Assembly (NCBI RefSeq): GCF_002368415.1
Contig: NZ_AP018290.1
Location: 8,299,717 to 8,363,716 of the forward strand
DNA: 64,000 nt
Direction of reading: 5' to 3'
DNA from: Calothrix sp. NIES-4105
GTDB lineage: Bacteria > Cyanobacteriota > Cyanobacteriia > Cyanobacteriales > Nostocaceae
Shown: positions 54,894-63,820 of the stretch, piece by piece
Layout: each line of letters begins with the position of its first letter
How positions within the stretch are numbered: position 1 is the first letter of the stretch
Program-made: the position numbers and the translations under genes
Notes under the pieces: model-generated
Seen by the model: the letters and a program-made list of their open reading frames with translations, nothing else
Databases searched by the model: none
Told to the model about the DNA's origin: nothing

Positions 54894-55091
54894 CGTATCC
54901 ACTTTTATAACTTTTTCTATGTTTGATATTATGCGCTTAGTATCGCTTAACTGTAGGCTTTGTTTTGATATCTCTAAAACTAACTTATTTACGACATGTT
55001 CAATTTCTTCAAAAGATTTACAGAACATTAATTTTTTATTCATTTCGGTTAGTTGTTGATAAAAGCTATCTTTACCTTCCCCGTCTTTCAA
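54876..55091 (-). CDS. short hypothetical frame, possibly a gene remnant
   Basis: Seventy-one codons with a TTG start: helical, charged sequence (YQQLTEMNKKLMFCKSFEEI, NKLVLEISKQSLQLSDTKRI). No ATG in frame. The C-terminal residues (KVDTYSIPN) are encoded by a dispersed repeat, which suggests that insertion of the repeat cut off a longer gene. Confidence 0.3.
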   Translation of the reverse strand: MKDGEGKDSFYQQLTEMNKKLMFCKSFEEIEHVVNKLVLEISKQSLQLSDTKRIISNIEKVIKVDTYSIPN

Positions 55092-55121
55092 TTCATTAAT
55101 TTTGGGAGGTTGTTACGGAAT

Positions 55122-55248
55122 TAAACCCCACCCCCAACCCCTCCCCGAAGCGCGGGGAGGGGAGTAAGATTTTCAGCAAAATGCAGAGTAGTAATTGTTT
55201 CTAGTTCCCCCTCTCCGTTGCGGGGAGGGGGTCACTCTGTGGGGTTTG
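55122..55248. repeat. inverted-repeat element with AAACCCCAC/GTGGGGTTT ends
   Basis: Outer arms TAAACCCCAC and GTGGGGTTT enclose two G/C-rich hairpins: CCCTCCCCG with CGGGGAGGGG, and CCCCCTCTCCG with CGGGGAGGGG. It is a non-coding MITE-like unit of about 127 bases. Confidence 0.65.
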
Positions 55249-55264
55249 ATTTTACGCTAACCTA

Positions 55265-55312
55265 CCAAAACTTATGACATGAACCACTAGTAGTCTGTGT
55301 CATAAGTTTTGG
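55265..55312. repeat. 15-bp perfect inverted repeat
   Basis: CCAAAACTTATGACA and TGTCATAAGTTTTGG, with an 18-base spacer (TGAACCACTAGTAGTCTG). The left arm and spacer start are also found at 21143-21165, and a diverged form at about 55425. The remainder of 55313-55574 is AT-rich and shows only repeat pieces (GGATAGGTAATTTTAAATA also occurs near 22793). Confidence 0.75.
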
Positions 55313-55574
55313 GGAGTAGAAAGATTGGCAACGGATAGGTAATTTTAAATACCCAGACCTTGTTTTTAACAAATAATTCAGGAGTGACACCGTTAAAATC
55401 CGTTGCAAACCAACACCCCAGAATTAATGACACAGACCACTAGTAGGTTGGCGCCCATCCACCAAAAACTAGACATGGTGTTTTATGCCAACCCACTTAG
55501 ATTTTTTCAATAATCAAATCGGATTCCTATATTAACCATTAACTAACATGCTCTAGCCACAGGTTATTTAATAC

Positions 55575-55739
55575 TTAAGACTTCCTTACTGGTTTATGAG
55601 CTTGCGCCTCCGCTTCTAATTGAAGTATCGCTTGTTCAAGCTCATCGAACGCTTGTTCCATCTCCAAACAAGCTTTTTTTGCTTTTTCTGACGAAAGCCT
55701 AACTTTTGCCATATCAGGTTGTACTTTTGAACTACTCAT
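55575..55739 (-). CDS. small coiled-coil protein downstream of tnpB
   Basis: A 54-residue acidic/basic helical protein (VRLSSEKAKKACLEMEQAFD, ELEQAILQLEAEAQAHKPV) with an ATG at 55739. The reading frame just before it (AQVALKKLETIGADHE, ending in TAG) overlaps the ATG by four bases, so it may be the second gene of an operon whose first gene is cut by the tnpB element. No family recognised. Confidence 0.48.
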   Translation of the reverse strand: MSSSKVQPDMAKVRLSSEKAKKACLEMEQAFDELEQAILQLEAEAQAHKPVRKS

Positions 55740-55787
55740 GATCTGCCCCAATCGTTTCTAATTTCTTCAATGCTACTTGAGCCGACT

Positions 55788-55808
55788 CCCCATACTAAAG
55801 TGATGGGG
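55788..55808. mobile_element. hairpin at right end of the tnpB element
   Basis: On the minus strand CCCCAT-C-ACT-TT-AGT-ATGGGG forms a stem with one bulged base, and it contains the stop codon of tnpB (55795). IS200/IS605-group elements end in such subterminal hairpins; the element's right end should lie a few bases further on, near 55770-55785. Confidence 0.5.
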
Positions 55809-57414
55809 TTAGGGGCGAAACCACAGAATTATTTCTAACTCCATTTTTTCCTAACTTTTTGCCCTTATTCAAAGCTATCTGGTTAGGCTGTTTCGCCTTT
55901 ACACAGTCCTGCTCTGCGGGGGAAATGACACCACCGGGCTTAGAACTAGTCTTCGCGCTCGCAGTTTTAAACTCCCTCCAAGCCTGTGTCAAGAACGGCT
56001 CCGTCCTACCCCAGTTGCTTTGAGCCTGGGTTGCTTGAAGTTCCGAGTCATCATTAACAAATCTACTCAGATATGCAGAGAATAAATCTCGCTGCATTTC
56101 AAAACCGCTCACATCTTTGTGTACCCTTTCTGATAGCGACTTCTTAATCCGAGTGCCATCAAGATGTGTTTGAGATAACGCGGTTTTCCGAGTAGAAAAT
56201 GTTGTGAATTTCCCACCGGCGCTCTCAGCCTTGCGGGATAATTCAGATTGAAAAAAACCTGGTGACTTGGCAGATATTGCTTTACCATAACGGCGATGCC
56301 AAGCACGAACTGATACTTTTTCAGCTTTAATATTATTACCAAATTCACGAACTATTTTGTTCGCTAAACCTCGATTTTGAGATTTAGAGTAAGCAGCTTT
56401 GCGTCTTTCTAGTTCGCGTTTCTTTCGAGCATATTTTTTATAGGCATTAGAATTAAACCATCTCCGAGTTCCTTTTTTAACTTTACCTTTTTTGTGCTTA
56501 TTTCTACGTCCAACTTTCTTCTCAAAGTCAGGCTCGTAATTAGTTGGATTGGTTGCACGACGCGACCATTCCATTTTACGCTGCAAGGCTTTAATTTCTT
56601 GCTCAAACGTGGGTACGTTATCTGCAAATGGAAATAAACCTGCTTTATCATCACCAACTACAGCTACAACACTTACATTTAAATCAATACCAACTAAACC
56701 AGTATTAGGATTCACTTTGTTATGTAGCTTATAAGCTGGAGTTTCTTTATAGGGTACGCCATCCGAAATAAGCTGTATATACCAACGACATTTACCATTT
56801 ATTTCTCGCCACAAAATACGGCAATATTTAACTGGTGAACGATACCCATATTCAAGCACTTCGTTCCATTTATCAGGAAATCTGATTGGAAGAGTTAAAT
56901 TTTTACCCCATTTTATGCAGCAATCAGTGCCACCAAAGAATCTAATTCCAGAGGCATTGGTTTTACCCTCCAAGGAATGAAATGCATTGAAACTTTTAAA
57001 TCTAACTTTTCTAGCCTTGCCAAACAATACACGCTCTGCTGCCTTAAACGCGCGCGTCCCAATTTTTTGAATTGTGTGAGAATCTAATTTTTCCGCAATC
57101 CATTTTGCATCCTTGGCTGTTATAGTAGCGAAGTCTTGCAACTCAAAATCAGAAAAGCGTGATTGCTTCCGTGCAGTCGCAAATAGCTGATTCCTTAACT
57201 TTTTATCTTCGTCACTTTTAACTTTTATTTTTTTAGCTTCTTGATATGGGTCAGAACTACGTACTTGTTCTACGCGAATTATTGCCTCACCTAGCACCGC
57301 ATTATAAAGATGCCTGCCAGATTGAAATCTAGCATCTAATTCTTTCTCGGCTTGACTTGTTACTACTAACTCAAACTCAGTAACAAAGGACGGCTTTTTT
57401 TCTTTCTTCGCCAT
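55795..57414 (-). CDS. tnpB: TnpB-family RNA-guided nuclease, zinc-finger cysteines missing
   Basis: A 539-residue TnpB of an IS1341-type element with no tnpA. The N-terminal domain (FVTEFELVVTSQAEKELDAR, SGRHLYNAVLGEAI) and RuvC-like core are intact: Asp in NTGLVGIDLNVSVVAVVGDD, Glu in NIKAEKVSVRAWHRRYGKA, and Asp in EMQRDLFSAYLSRFV. The usual four-cysteine ribbon is replaced by SQTHLDGTRIKKSLSERVH, with no CxxC. The C-terminal ~80 residues after the last catalytic Asp are polar and disordered. ATG 57414 (MAKKEK) sits eight bases after AGGAGG; ATG 57423 would be too close. Its 3' end overlaps the end hairpin where the guide RNA is usually encoded. Confidence 0.92.
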   Translation of the reverse strand: MAKKEKKPSFVTEFELVVTSQAEKELDARFQSGRHLYNAVLGEAIIRVEQVRSSDPYQEAKKIKVKSDEDKKLRNQLFATARKQSRFSDFELQDFATITAKDAKWIAEKLDSHTIQKIGTRAFKAAERVLFGKARKVRFKSFNAFHSLEGKTNASGIRFFGGTDCCIKWGKNLTLPIRFPDKWNEVLEYGYRSPVKYCRILWREINGKCRWYIQLISDGVPYKETPAYKLHNKVNPNTGLVGIDLNVSVVAVVGDDKAGLFPFADNVPTFEQEIKALQRKMEWSRRATNPTNYEPDFEKKVGRRNKHKKGKVKKGTRRWFNSNAYKKYARKKRELERRKAAYSKSQNRGLANKIVREFGNNIKAEKVSVRAWHRRYGKAISAKSPGFFQSELSRKAESAGGKFTTFSTRKTALSQTHLDGTRIKKSLSERVHKDVSGFEMQRDLFSAYLSRFVNDDSELQATQAQSNWGRTEPFLTQAWREFKTASAKTSSKPGGVISPAEQDCVKAKQPNQIALNKGKKLGKNGVRNNSVVSPLTPSL

Positions 57415-57458
57415 ATCATTCACCTCCTTAAACTGTTATTAAATGTGATATAATATCA

Positions 57459-57487
57459 AGTATAGTATTATATAAAACAGTTGTCAA
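57459..57487 (-). promoter_or_regulatory. sigma70-type promoter for tnpB
   Basis: Read on the minus strand: TTGACA (57482-57487), 17 bases, TATACT (57459-57464). The spacing is ideal and it lies about 45 bases before the tnpB start codon. It is the clearest promoter in the window. Confidence 0.6.
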
Positions 57488-57962
57488 TATTTTTTTTTGA
57501 ATGTATAATAAAGTTTATCGTCATAATAATCACGGCTTTGTAAGAGATGCTATGGCTCAACGTTTGGATACAATCAACAAAGAAAGTGCTGATATAAAAA
57601 TTTTAAAACAAGACGATCTCTGCCATACTTTCTGAGATTATAAGCGAGAATCGACGGATTATAAAAGCGATAAAGATTGCACCCTACCAGAAACACAAAG
57701 CTTGTAGAGTAACCCCGCAACGGAAAGCAATTAATCAAATTATTAACGCTTTTAAAGGGGGTTATTCTTATTATTTAAAACATGAATATTCACACTGACA
57801 ATGCCTTGCATTTATGAAGGAGAAATGCTTGTTTTTCTGATACAACTGGCGCATGTTTCAACGGCTGTTATTCAGGACTATATTAACGACCTGCATCATG
57901 CACTCACCATAGCTTTAATACATAAAATAGCGAATGCGATTAAAATCGCATATGGCTTTCAT

Positions 57963-58023
57963 CCCCGTTATAAATAACGTAAAAGTCTTAATTCTTGTTG
58001 GAATTAAGACTTTTACTACGGGG
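57963..58023. repeat. long hairpin with 16-bp perfect stem
   Basis: GTAAAAGTCTTAATTC (57979-57994) and GAATTAAGACTTTTAC (58001-58016) pair perfectly around the loop TTGTTG. An outer CCCCGT/ACGGGG pair (57963-57968, 58018-58023) extends it. There is no T-run after it. Confidence 0.8.
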
Positions 58024-58063
58024 CTTTCAGCCTTTCACATTAGACATGGTAAAAAAAATATAT

Positions 58064-58086
58064 GCACAGGCACCCGATGCCTGTGC
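58064..58086. repeat. GCACAGGCA hairpin
   Basis: GCACAGGCA-CCCGA-TGCCTGTGC has nine-base perfect arms. A related CAGGCGTCCGGTGCCTG occurs near 24594. It lies 30 bases past the 3' end of the 1050-aa gene and could terminate it. Confidence 0.65.
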
Positions 58087-58115
58087 TACAACCCATCAAA
58101 TAATGATTTATGTGT

Positions 58116-61100
58116 TTATCCTAGGAACCAAAGACCTCGTACTGCTACGGCGCCAGCGAATGCTGAGACTGCGAGTGATGTAACAGCGGTACCTAAAAGC
58201 CACCAAGCGGCATCTGCGACAGCTTTTTTGGTGTCGCGCGCTTGTTTTTTGGCATTTTCTTTGATTTGGATCAAACGTTTTTGTGTTTCGGTTTGAATTA
58301 ACTCTGCGCGTTGTAAAACACTATCGCGTGTAGATTCAATACGGTTGACAATTTGGTTTGCTTGCTCTTCGGAAATATCTTCGCGCGAGGAAAGCACTGC
58401 TACAAGTGTATTGCGGTCGAATTGACTTAAACGCGCACGCAATGCATCAAAACCTGCTTGTGGGTCGTCGAATAACTGAGTAAAGTCTTGTTGAATACTT
58501 TCATAGTTAAGTTCGGGACGGTCGAGCGAGTTGAGGTAGCTGCGAATTTGTCCAAAGGTATTATCAAGAACTGATTGAACCCGCTGTTGAATTTGCTTAT
58601 ATTGTTCGACAACTGAATCACGTACTGATTCGATTTGTCCAACAATTCGATTTGCTTCTTCTTCAGAAATATCTTCCCGTTGTGTAAGTAGTGCTACTAA
58701 CGTTGAACGGTCGATTTTTGAAATTCGGTCGCTCAAACTGCCAACTCCAGCGCGCGGGTCTTGCAGTAATAACGCTAGGTCGCGCTTTATTGCGTCTGGG
58801 TTAAGTTCTTCTTTGTTAGTGTTCCGCAGGTAGTTCTCTAAGTTTGCTTCAAAGTCGGCTACTCGTTTTGTCGCGCGTTTTGCCAAACGTTGTGGCGCCC
58901 GAATAATATTGTTAACGCTAGCTTGGAACGAATCAATAACTTGGTTAATTTGCTCTGCACTCAAATCACCACGTTGAGTTAATAATACAACGAGTGTTTC
59001 ACGGTCAAATTGCGAAAGTCTCTCGCGCAATGCTACTGCACCTTCAGATGGGTCATTAAGCAGTTTTTGCAAGTCGCGTTGAATACCTTCAGGGTTGAGT
59101 TCTTCTAAGTTGGTGCTACGAAGATACTCTATGATTGTATTAATCGCTTGGTCGTACTGTTCTTTAGCTTTTTGTGGCGCCTGAAGAATATTGTCACGTA
59201 CCGATTCCAAATTGTTTAAAATCTCGTTGACACGTTCTTCACTCAAATCTTGACGCTGCGAGAGCAATTTTACTAATGTCTCACGGTCAAATTGCGATAA
59301 ACGTCCACGTAAAGCACTGGCGCCTGCTTGCGGGTCATCGAGTAAAGTTCTAAAATCACGCTGAATACCTTCAGGATTTAATTCTTCCAGGTTTGTATTG
59401 CGTAAATAATCTTCGACTCGTTGACGCAGTTCTTGTGCTTGGGTTGTTACTTGTGATTGTATTTCGCGCGCTTGGTTTAGTACGCGATCGCGAACTCCTT
59501 CAAGTTTCTCTACTATATTATTCGCTTCTTCTTCGCTTAAATCTTGACGCGAAGCAAGAACCTGCACCAAAGTATCGCGGTTGATGTTACCGAAGCGTTT
59601 ACCTAACTCGTCAGCATTTACTTGCGCGTCTTCGATTAAATTGCTAAAGTTTTTCTCAATTCCTTCTGCGGTAAGTTCTTCTTTACCTGTAGAACGTAAG
59701 TAGTTTTCTACTCGACCGCTAAGTGACTGTGATTCTTCTTCTCCTTCGGAATTTTTCACCCTTTCAAAGACATATGAACGAACGCTTTCTAACTGTTCTG
59801 AAATCTCTTTAACGCGCGCTTCGGACAGGTCACCACGCTGTTTGAGCAAATTTGCAAAATACGAATTATCCAATCCTTCAATTTGTCTGCGAATTGCACT
59901 CGGCGCCGCGTTGGGGTCAAAAATAACTTCGTGGAATTCGTCTTTAATTGTTATCCGGTTGAAATGCCAAGGCAGTGAATATAGAATGTACTCTTCTATA
60001 TCTTCCTTGATTGTATTATCTTCTGTATTATTGGTAATTGCACTTGCAGCTTCAGGTATTGCCGTGGCAACTTTTTCTGTTGCTTTGTCGCGCAGCTGTT
60101 TTAATTGATTGGTAATTTTGTCGATATCGACATCTTTTACTTTGCCTTTGATTTCCTGTAATTGATTTGTAACTTTATCAATATCAACTTTAGAAAAATC
60201 AACTTTATTGAGTATGGTGCCTGCAACTGCACTTAAAGAAGTACCTACAGCCGTTTCAACTAGACCACCTCTAGAAGAACTGTTACCGTTACCATTCCCA
60301 ACAGCTACTAACTCTTGTAAACGGGCGCCAATATTTTCAGGTTTTAAATCATCAGGACTTGCAGACTGAAGTAAACCAATTACTTGGTCAGTCGGGGTTT
60401 TACGGGTAGTTGCTTGTTGCCAAGCTGCTTCTAACTGGTCTGCAATGCGGTTAACATCGCTTTTAGAAAAGTCGGTACGACTACTAATTAAATCAACAAG
60501 CGTTTGACGATTGACATTTTTTAATAAATCGCTATCACCAAGAGATTCAAAATCAACATCTTTGAGCAACTTATCGAACTGACCGCGAATTTCGTTAAGA
60601 TTTAAATTTGGTAATTGCAACCCGCTCAAAGAACTTTGCAGAGTATTTTTAATACTCGATGCGTCAAAACCAGACGTTAATTCCCTACGTACAGCAGCGG
60701 CAATATCTTCAGCAGTTGATACCGCTTGGTTCTTAGCAACGTTGGCGCCAATTGCAGCAGATGCAGTTCCCATTAACCCTTTCAAACCAGAGTTAGCGGT
60801 ACTGACAATTGCACCAATTAATGAACCAACTGCATTAGAACCTAACCAAGTAATCAGTGCAAAAAATGCCGACCAAATTACTACACCAATAATAGAACCT
60901 AGTAATGCACTTTCGATTAAGCTTAATTTAACAGCAAGATAACAAGCGCTTCCTAATGCTAAACTAACAGTAAAAAGTGCCCAGGCGCCTACTTTTGCTT
61001 CAACTGCACGAATTTGATTGCCAACAGTGTCAGCGTCATCATCACTACCACCACCACCACCAGCAGAAATACCTATCGCAACAGAGAAGTTAGTCAACAG

Positions 61101-61268
61101 CAATTGGAATGCAACTGCCATTAGTAAACCCGCAAACAAAGCTACTAAAAATTTTGGACCAGAAAACATTAATGACGCTTGTTCTGGTGTAATTCCCTCT
61201 GTGATTACAACAGAGAACAATCCTAACTGCGATGAGTAGGATTGTAATAAATCTCCTAGCTGATACAT
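58116..61268 (-). CDS. 1050-aa membrane protein with ~7 long helical repeats
   Basis: Three N-terminal membrane helices (~37-150: FLVALFAGLLMAVAFQLLLT, AWALFTVSLALGSACYLAV, LLGSIIGVVIWSAFFALITWLG), a long soluble part, and one C-terminal helix (~1020-1048). The soluble part repeats a ~90-residue unit about seven times; each contains F.R.TLV.LL.QR.DLSEE..N.I...ES.RD.V and, in five of them, YLR.TN.EELNPE.I..D...LL.DP.AG...L..R. Periodic charged helices suggest coiled or spectrin/apolipoprotein-like rods held between membrane anchors. I do not recognise a named family. It faces a stress-protein gene across a 475-base region. Possible role: membrane or envelope scaffold (inference). Confidence 0.82.
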   Translation of the reverse strand: MYQLGDLLQSYSSQLGLFSVVITEGITPEQASLMFSGPKFLVALFAGLLMAVAFQLLLTNFSVAIGISAGGGGGSDDDADTVGNQIRAVEAKVGAWALFTVSLALGSACYLAVKLSLIESALLGSIIGVVIWSAFFALITWLGSNAVGSLIGAIVSTANSGLKGLMGTASAAIGANVAKNQAVSTAEDIAAAVRRELTSGFDASSIKNTLQSSLSGLQLPNLNLNEIRGQFDKLLKDVDFESLGDSDLLKNVNRQTLVDLISSRTDFSKSDVNRIADQLEAAWQQATTRKTPTDQVIGLLQSASPDDLKPENIGARLQELVAVGNGNGNSSSRGGLVETAVGTSLSAVAGTILNKVDFSKVDIDKVTNQLQEIKGKVKDVDIDKITNQLKQLRDKATEKVATAIPEAASAITNNTEDNTIKEDIEEYILYSLPWHFNRITIKDEFHEVIFDPNAAPSAIRRQIEGLDNSYFANLLKQRGDLSEARVKEISEQLESVRSYVFERVKNSEGEEESQSLSGRVENYLRSTGKEELTAEGIEKNFSNLIEDAQVNADELGKRFGNINRDTLVQVLASRQDLSEEEANNIVEKLEGVRDRVLNQAREIQSQVTTQAQELRQRVEDYLRNTNLEELNPEGIQRDFRTLLDDPQAGASALRGRLSQFDRETLVKLLSQRQDLSEERVNEILNNLESVRDNILQAPQKAKEQYDQAINTIIEYLRSTNLEELNPEGIQRDLQKLLNDPSEGAVALRERLSQFDRETLVVLLTQRGDLSAEQINQVIDSFQASVNNIIRAPQRLAKRATKRVADFEANLENYLRNTNKEELNPDAIKRDLALLLQDPRAGVGSLSDRISKIDRSTLVALLTQREDISEEEANRIVGQIESVRDSVVEQYKQIQQRVQSVLDNTFGQIRSYLNSLDRPELNYESIQQDFTQLFDDPQAGFDALRARLSQFDRNTLVAVLSSREDISEEQANQIVNRIESTRDSVLQRAELIQTETQKRLIQIKENAKKQARDTKKAVADAAWWLLGTAVTSLAVSAFAGAVAVRGLWFLG

Positions 61269-61743
61269 GTTATAACCTCACTAGCTCAACTTGTAAACAT
61301 TCGTTATTGATATTTGCTCGCGGCGTGCAACACATTGAATTATTAACCGAGGAGACAATCTTACTTTAACGAGGTAATTCTCTAGAATGATACTTACTCA
61401 ACTAACCTAGCTACTATAATTAATAACAGTCACTTCCAAAAGGTATATATAATGGTGCTGACATTAACACCATTAGTTAGATTTTATTTAGATTATGATG
61501 ATTTTAAATTTGTTGTTTGTAACAAAATGTAAACAATATTAATCTAATTTCTTAAATCTACACAGAAAGAATTAATATTCAGCAGAATCTAACTTTAGAT
61601 AGAGATAAAAAAATCAGCAATTCTAGCAATCGATTGATGAAAAATAAACCTATACAAAGTAGAACTTAGTTAGTGAAGTCAAGAAATTAAATAAGACTTG
61701 ATTAAACCCAGTAGAACATAAATGAATTTGTGTGGGAGCTAGT
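61269..61743. other. divergent intergenic region between two unusual repeat-protein genes
   Basis: AT-rich, about 475 bases, with the weak hairpin AATGGTG/CACCATT at 61451-61474. It should hold the promoters of both the 1050-aa membrane protein (minus) and the three-repeat stress protein (plus). No operator was recognised. Confidence 0.45.
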
Positions 61744-63711
61744 ATGGTAGTAGGATTACACAGAAGGGCTGTAGGTGTATTTTCTCATCGTCGAGAGGCT
61801 GAAAATGCGCTACACGAGTTGAGAAATTCCGGTTTTGCAATGGATCGTGTATCGGTTATCGCTCAAGATATAGATGGTAATGATAATATAGCAGGCGCCG
61901 AAGTTCACGACAAAGTAGGTAATAAAGCAGATGAAGGTGCATCACTAGGTGCTTTATCTGGTGGTACATTAGGTGGTTTGACTGGTTTGTTGGTAGGTTT
62001 AGGTACGCTAGCAATACCAGGTGTTGGACCCATCATGCTTGCAGGTGCTACTGCAACGGCAATTGCGACTACACTCGCTGGAGCAGGTATTGGTGCAGCA
62101 GCAGGTTCTTTGCTGGGAGGTTTGGTAGGTTTAGGAATCCCCGAAGAAGAAGCGCGCGGTTATAATTCACGAGTAGAGCGCGGACATTATTTAGTAATTG
62201 TAGACGGCACCGCTTCAGAAATTGCAACTGCTGAAGCAATTATGCGCCGTCATGGTATTGAAGATTTTCAAGTTTATGACCAACCCGGACGTGAATACGA
62301 TACAGCTTCGGTTGTAGCAGCACCTGTTGTAGCACCATATGACGCATCTGCTGTTCATCCTGCGGCTGTAGTTGCTCCCGTTTATAATTCTAATGTTCGT
62401 TCATCGAACCCTTTGCATCGCAATAGACGCATAATTGGTGTATTTGAACATCGTCGCGACGCTGAAGCAGCTTTGACAGAACTGCGTGCTGCTGGTTTTT
62501 CAATGGATGAAGTTTCCATTATAGGTAAAGATGCAGGTGGTAATGTTAATACTTCTGTAGGTGGTGCGACTGGTACAGACTTACGTGGTAATAAAGCTGA
62601 CGATGGCGCCAAAGCAGGTGCAGCAACAGGCGCCGCTTTAGGTGGATTAGGTGGTTTACTAGTAGGTCTAGGCGCATTAGCAATTCCTGGAGTTGGACCA
62701 GTACTATTAGGTGGAGCAGCGGCAACCGCACTCGCAACCGCAGCAACAGGTGCAGGTATCGGTGCAGCAGCTGGTGGTATCACTGGTGGACTTGTTGGTT
62801 TGGGAATTCCTGAAAATAAAGCGCGCGTTTACAACGACAAACTCAACCGAGGCGACTATATAGTTATGGTTGACGCGACCGATGATGAAGTTCGTCGTGC
62901 AGAAGCAATTCTTAGACGCCACAACATTCAAGACTACGATGTCTTCGATGCAACCGATGTCAGCGCATCACGTCGTGAAAGACCAGCTATGGACACGAAC
63001 CGTGTTGGCTACGCTAATACCAACTCACTATCTCGTGGCAGACGCATAATTGGTGTATTTGAACACCGTCGCGACGCTGAAGCGGCTTTAACCGAACTGC
63101 GCGATGCTGGATTCTCAATGGATGAAGTTTCCATCATTGGTAAAGATGCAGGTGGTAATGTTAATACTTCTGTAGGTGGTGCGACTGGTACAGACTTACG
63201 TGGTAATAAAGCCGATGATGGCGCCAAAGCAGGTGCAGCAACAGGCGCCGCTTTAGGTGGTTTAGGTGGTTTACTAGTGGGGTTGGGTGCATTAGCAATT
63301 CCTGGAGTCGGTCCAGTACTTCTAGGTGGAGCAGCGGCAACCGCACTTGCAACGGCAGCAACAGGTGCAGGTATCGGTGCAGCAGCTGGTGGTATCACTG
63401 GTGGACTTGTTGGTTTGGGAATCCCTGAAAACAAAGCGCGCGTTTACAACGACAAACTCAACCGGGGCGACTATATAGTTATGGTTGACGCGACCGATGA
63501 TGAAGTTCGTCGTGCAGAAGCAATCCTCAGACGCCACAACATTCAAGACTACGATGTCTTCGATGCAACCGATGTCAGTGCATCACGTCGTGAAAGACCA
63601 GCTATGGACACGAACCGCGCTGGGTATACTACTGATATTCCTACTACTACCGGAACCATCAACAGCGACGCGGATGTAATCATTATCGACCGTCGCGACG
63701 AAACAATCTAA
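61744..63711 (+). CDS. three-repeat YflT/GSP17M-like glycine-zipper protein
   Basis: A 655-residue protein with three copies of one module: a ferredoxin-like part (GVFSHRREAENALHELRNSGFAMDRVSVIAQD), a Gly/Ala-rich zipper hairpin (TLGGLTGLLVGLGTLAIPGVGPIMLAG, GAGIGAAAGSLLGGLVGLGIPEEEA) and the closing half of the fold (RGHYLVIVDGTASEIATAEAIMRRHGIEDFQVYD). The fold resembles general stress protein 17M / YflT domains. The glycine zippers can insert in or across membranes. Modules 2 and 3 are nearly identical over a 615-base period (62425, 63040). ATG 61744 is chosen since GGGAG lies five to ten bases before it; a GTG at 61732 is possible. A lipoprotein gene follows. Confidence 0.88.
   Translation: MVVGLHRRAVGVFSHRREAENALHELRNSGFAMDRVSVIAQDIDGNDNIAGAEVHDKVGNKADEGASLGALSGGTLGGLTGLLVGLGTLAIPGVGPIMLAGATATAIATTLAGAGIGAAAGSLLGGLVGLGIPEEEARGYNSRVERGHYLVIVDGTASEIATAEAIMRRHGIEDFQVYDQPGREYDTASVVAAPVVAPYDASAVHPAAVVAPVYNSNVRSSNPLHRNRRIIGVFEHRRDAEAALTELRAAGFSMDEVSIIGKDAGGNVNTSVGGATGTDLRGNKADDGAKAGAATGAALGGLGGLLVGLGALAIPGVGPVLLGGAAATALATAATGAGIGAAAGGITGGLVGLGIPENKARVYNDKLNRGDYIVMVDATDDEVRRAEAILRRHNIQDYDVFDATDVSASRRERPAMDTNRVGYANTNSLSRGRRIIGVFEHRRDAEAALTELRDAGFSMDEVSIIGKDAGGNVNTSVGGATGTDLRGNKADDGAKAGAATGAALGGLGGLLVGLGALAIPGVGPVLLGGAAATALATAATGAGIGAAAGGITGGLVGLGIPENKARVYNDKLNRGDYIVMVDATDDEVRRAEAILRRHNIQDYDVFDATDVSASRRERPAMDTNRAGYTTDIPTTTGTINSDADVIIIDRRDETI
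62425..63615. repeat. 615-bp internal tandem duplication
   Basis: The stretch from AGACGCATAATTGGTGTATT at 62425 recurs at 63040, a period of 615 bases (205 codons). The two protein copies differ at only one or two residues (for example LRAAGF/LRDAGF), and DNA differences are mostly silent. Confidence 0.85.
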
Positions 63712-63820
63712 TCCTTAGTCAGGGCAGGTCAACACAATTAACTTCGGTATAGACAGAATATTGTTCTAAACCTGTCCTCCCCGCTTCAACCAATATCAAA
63801 TCACAACAACATACAAGAAA

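Larger units (their letters stand above)
57488..58115. other. region between tnpB and the repeat protein gene
   Basis: About 630 bases. A 44-codon plus-strand frame at 57501-57635 (MYNKVYRHNNHGFVRDAMAQ) is unrecognised and may be chance or the stump of a gene. The right half contains a chain of hairpins: ATGCGAT-TAAA-ATCGCAT (57934-57951), then 57963-58023 and 58064-58086. No left end of the tnpB element could be fixed. Confidence 0.45.

Noticed and set aside
62382..63434. Long antisense open frames opposite the glycine-zipper modules
   Set aside because: They mirror the Gly/Ala-rich coding strand (giving Pro/Ala-rich protein), repeat with the module, and have no start signals.
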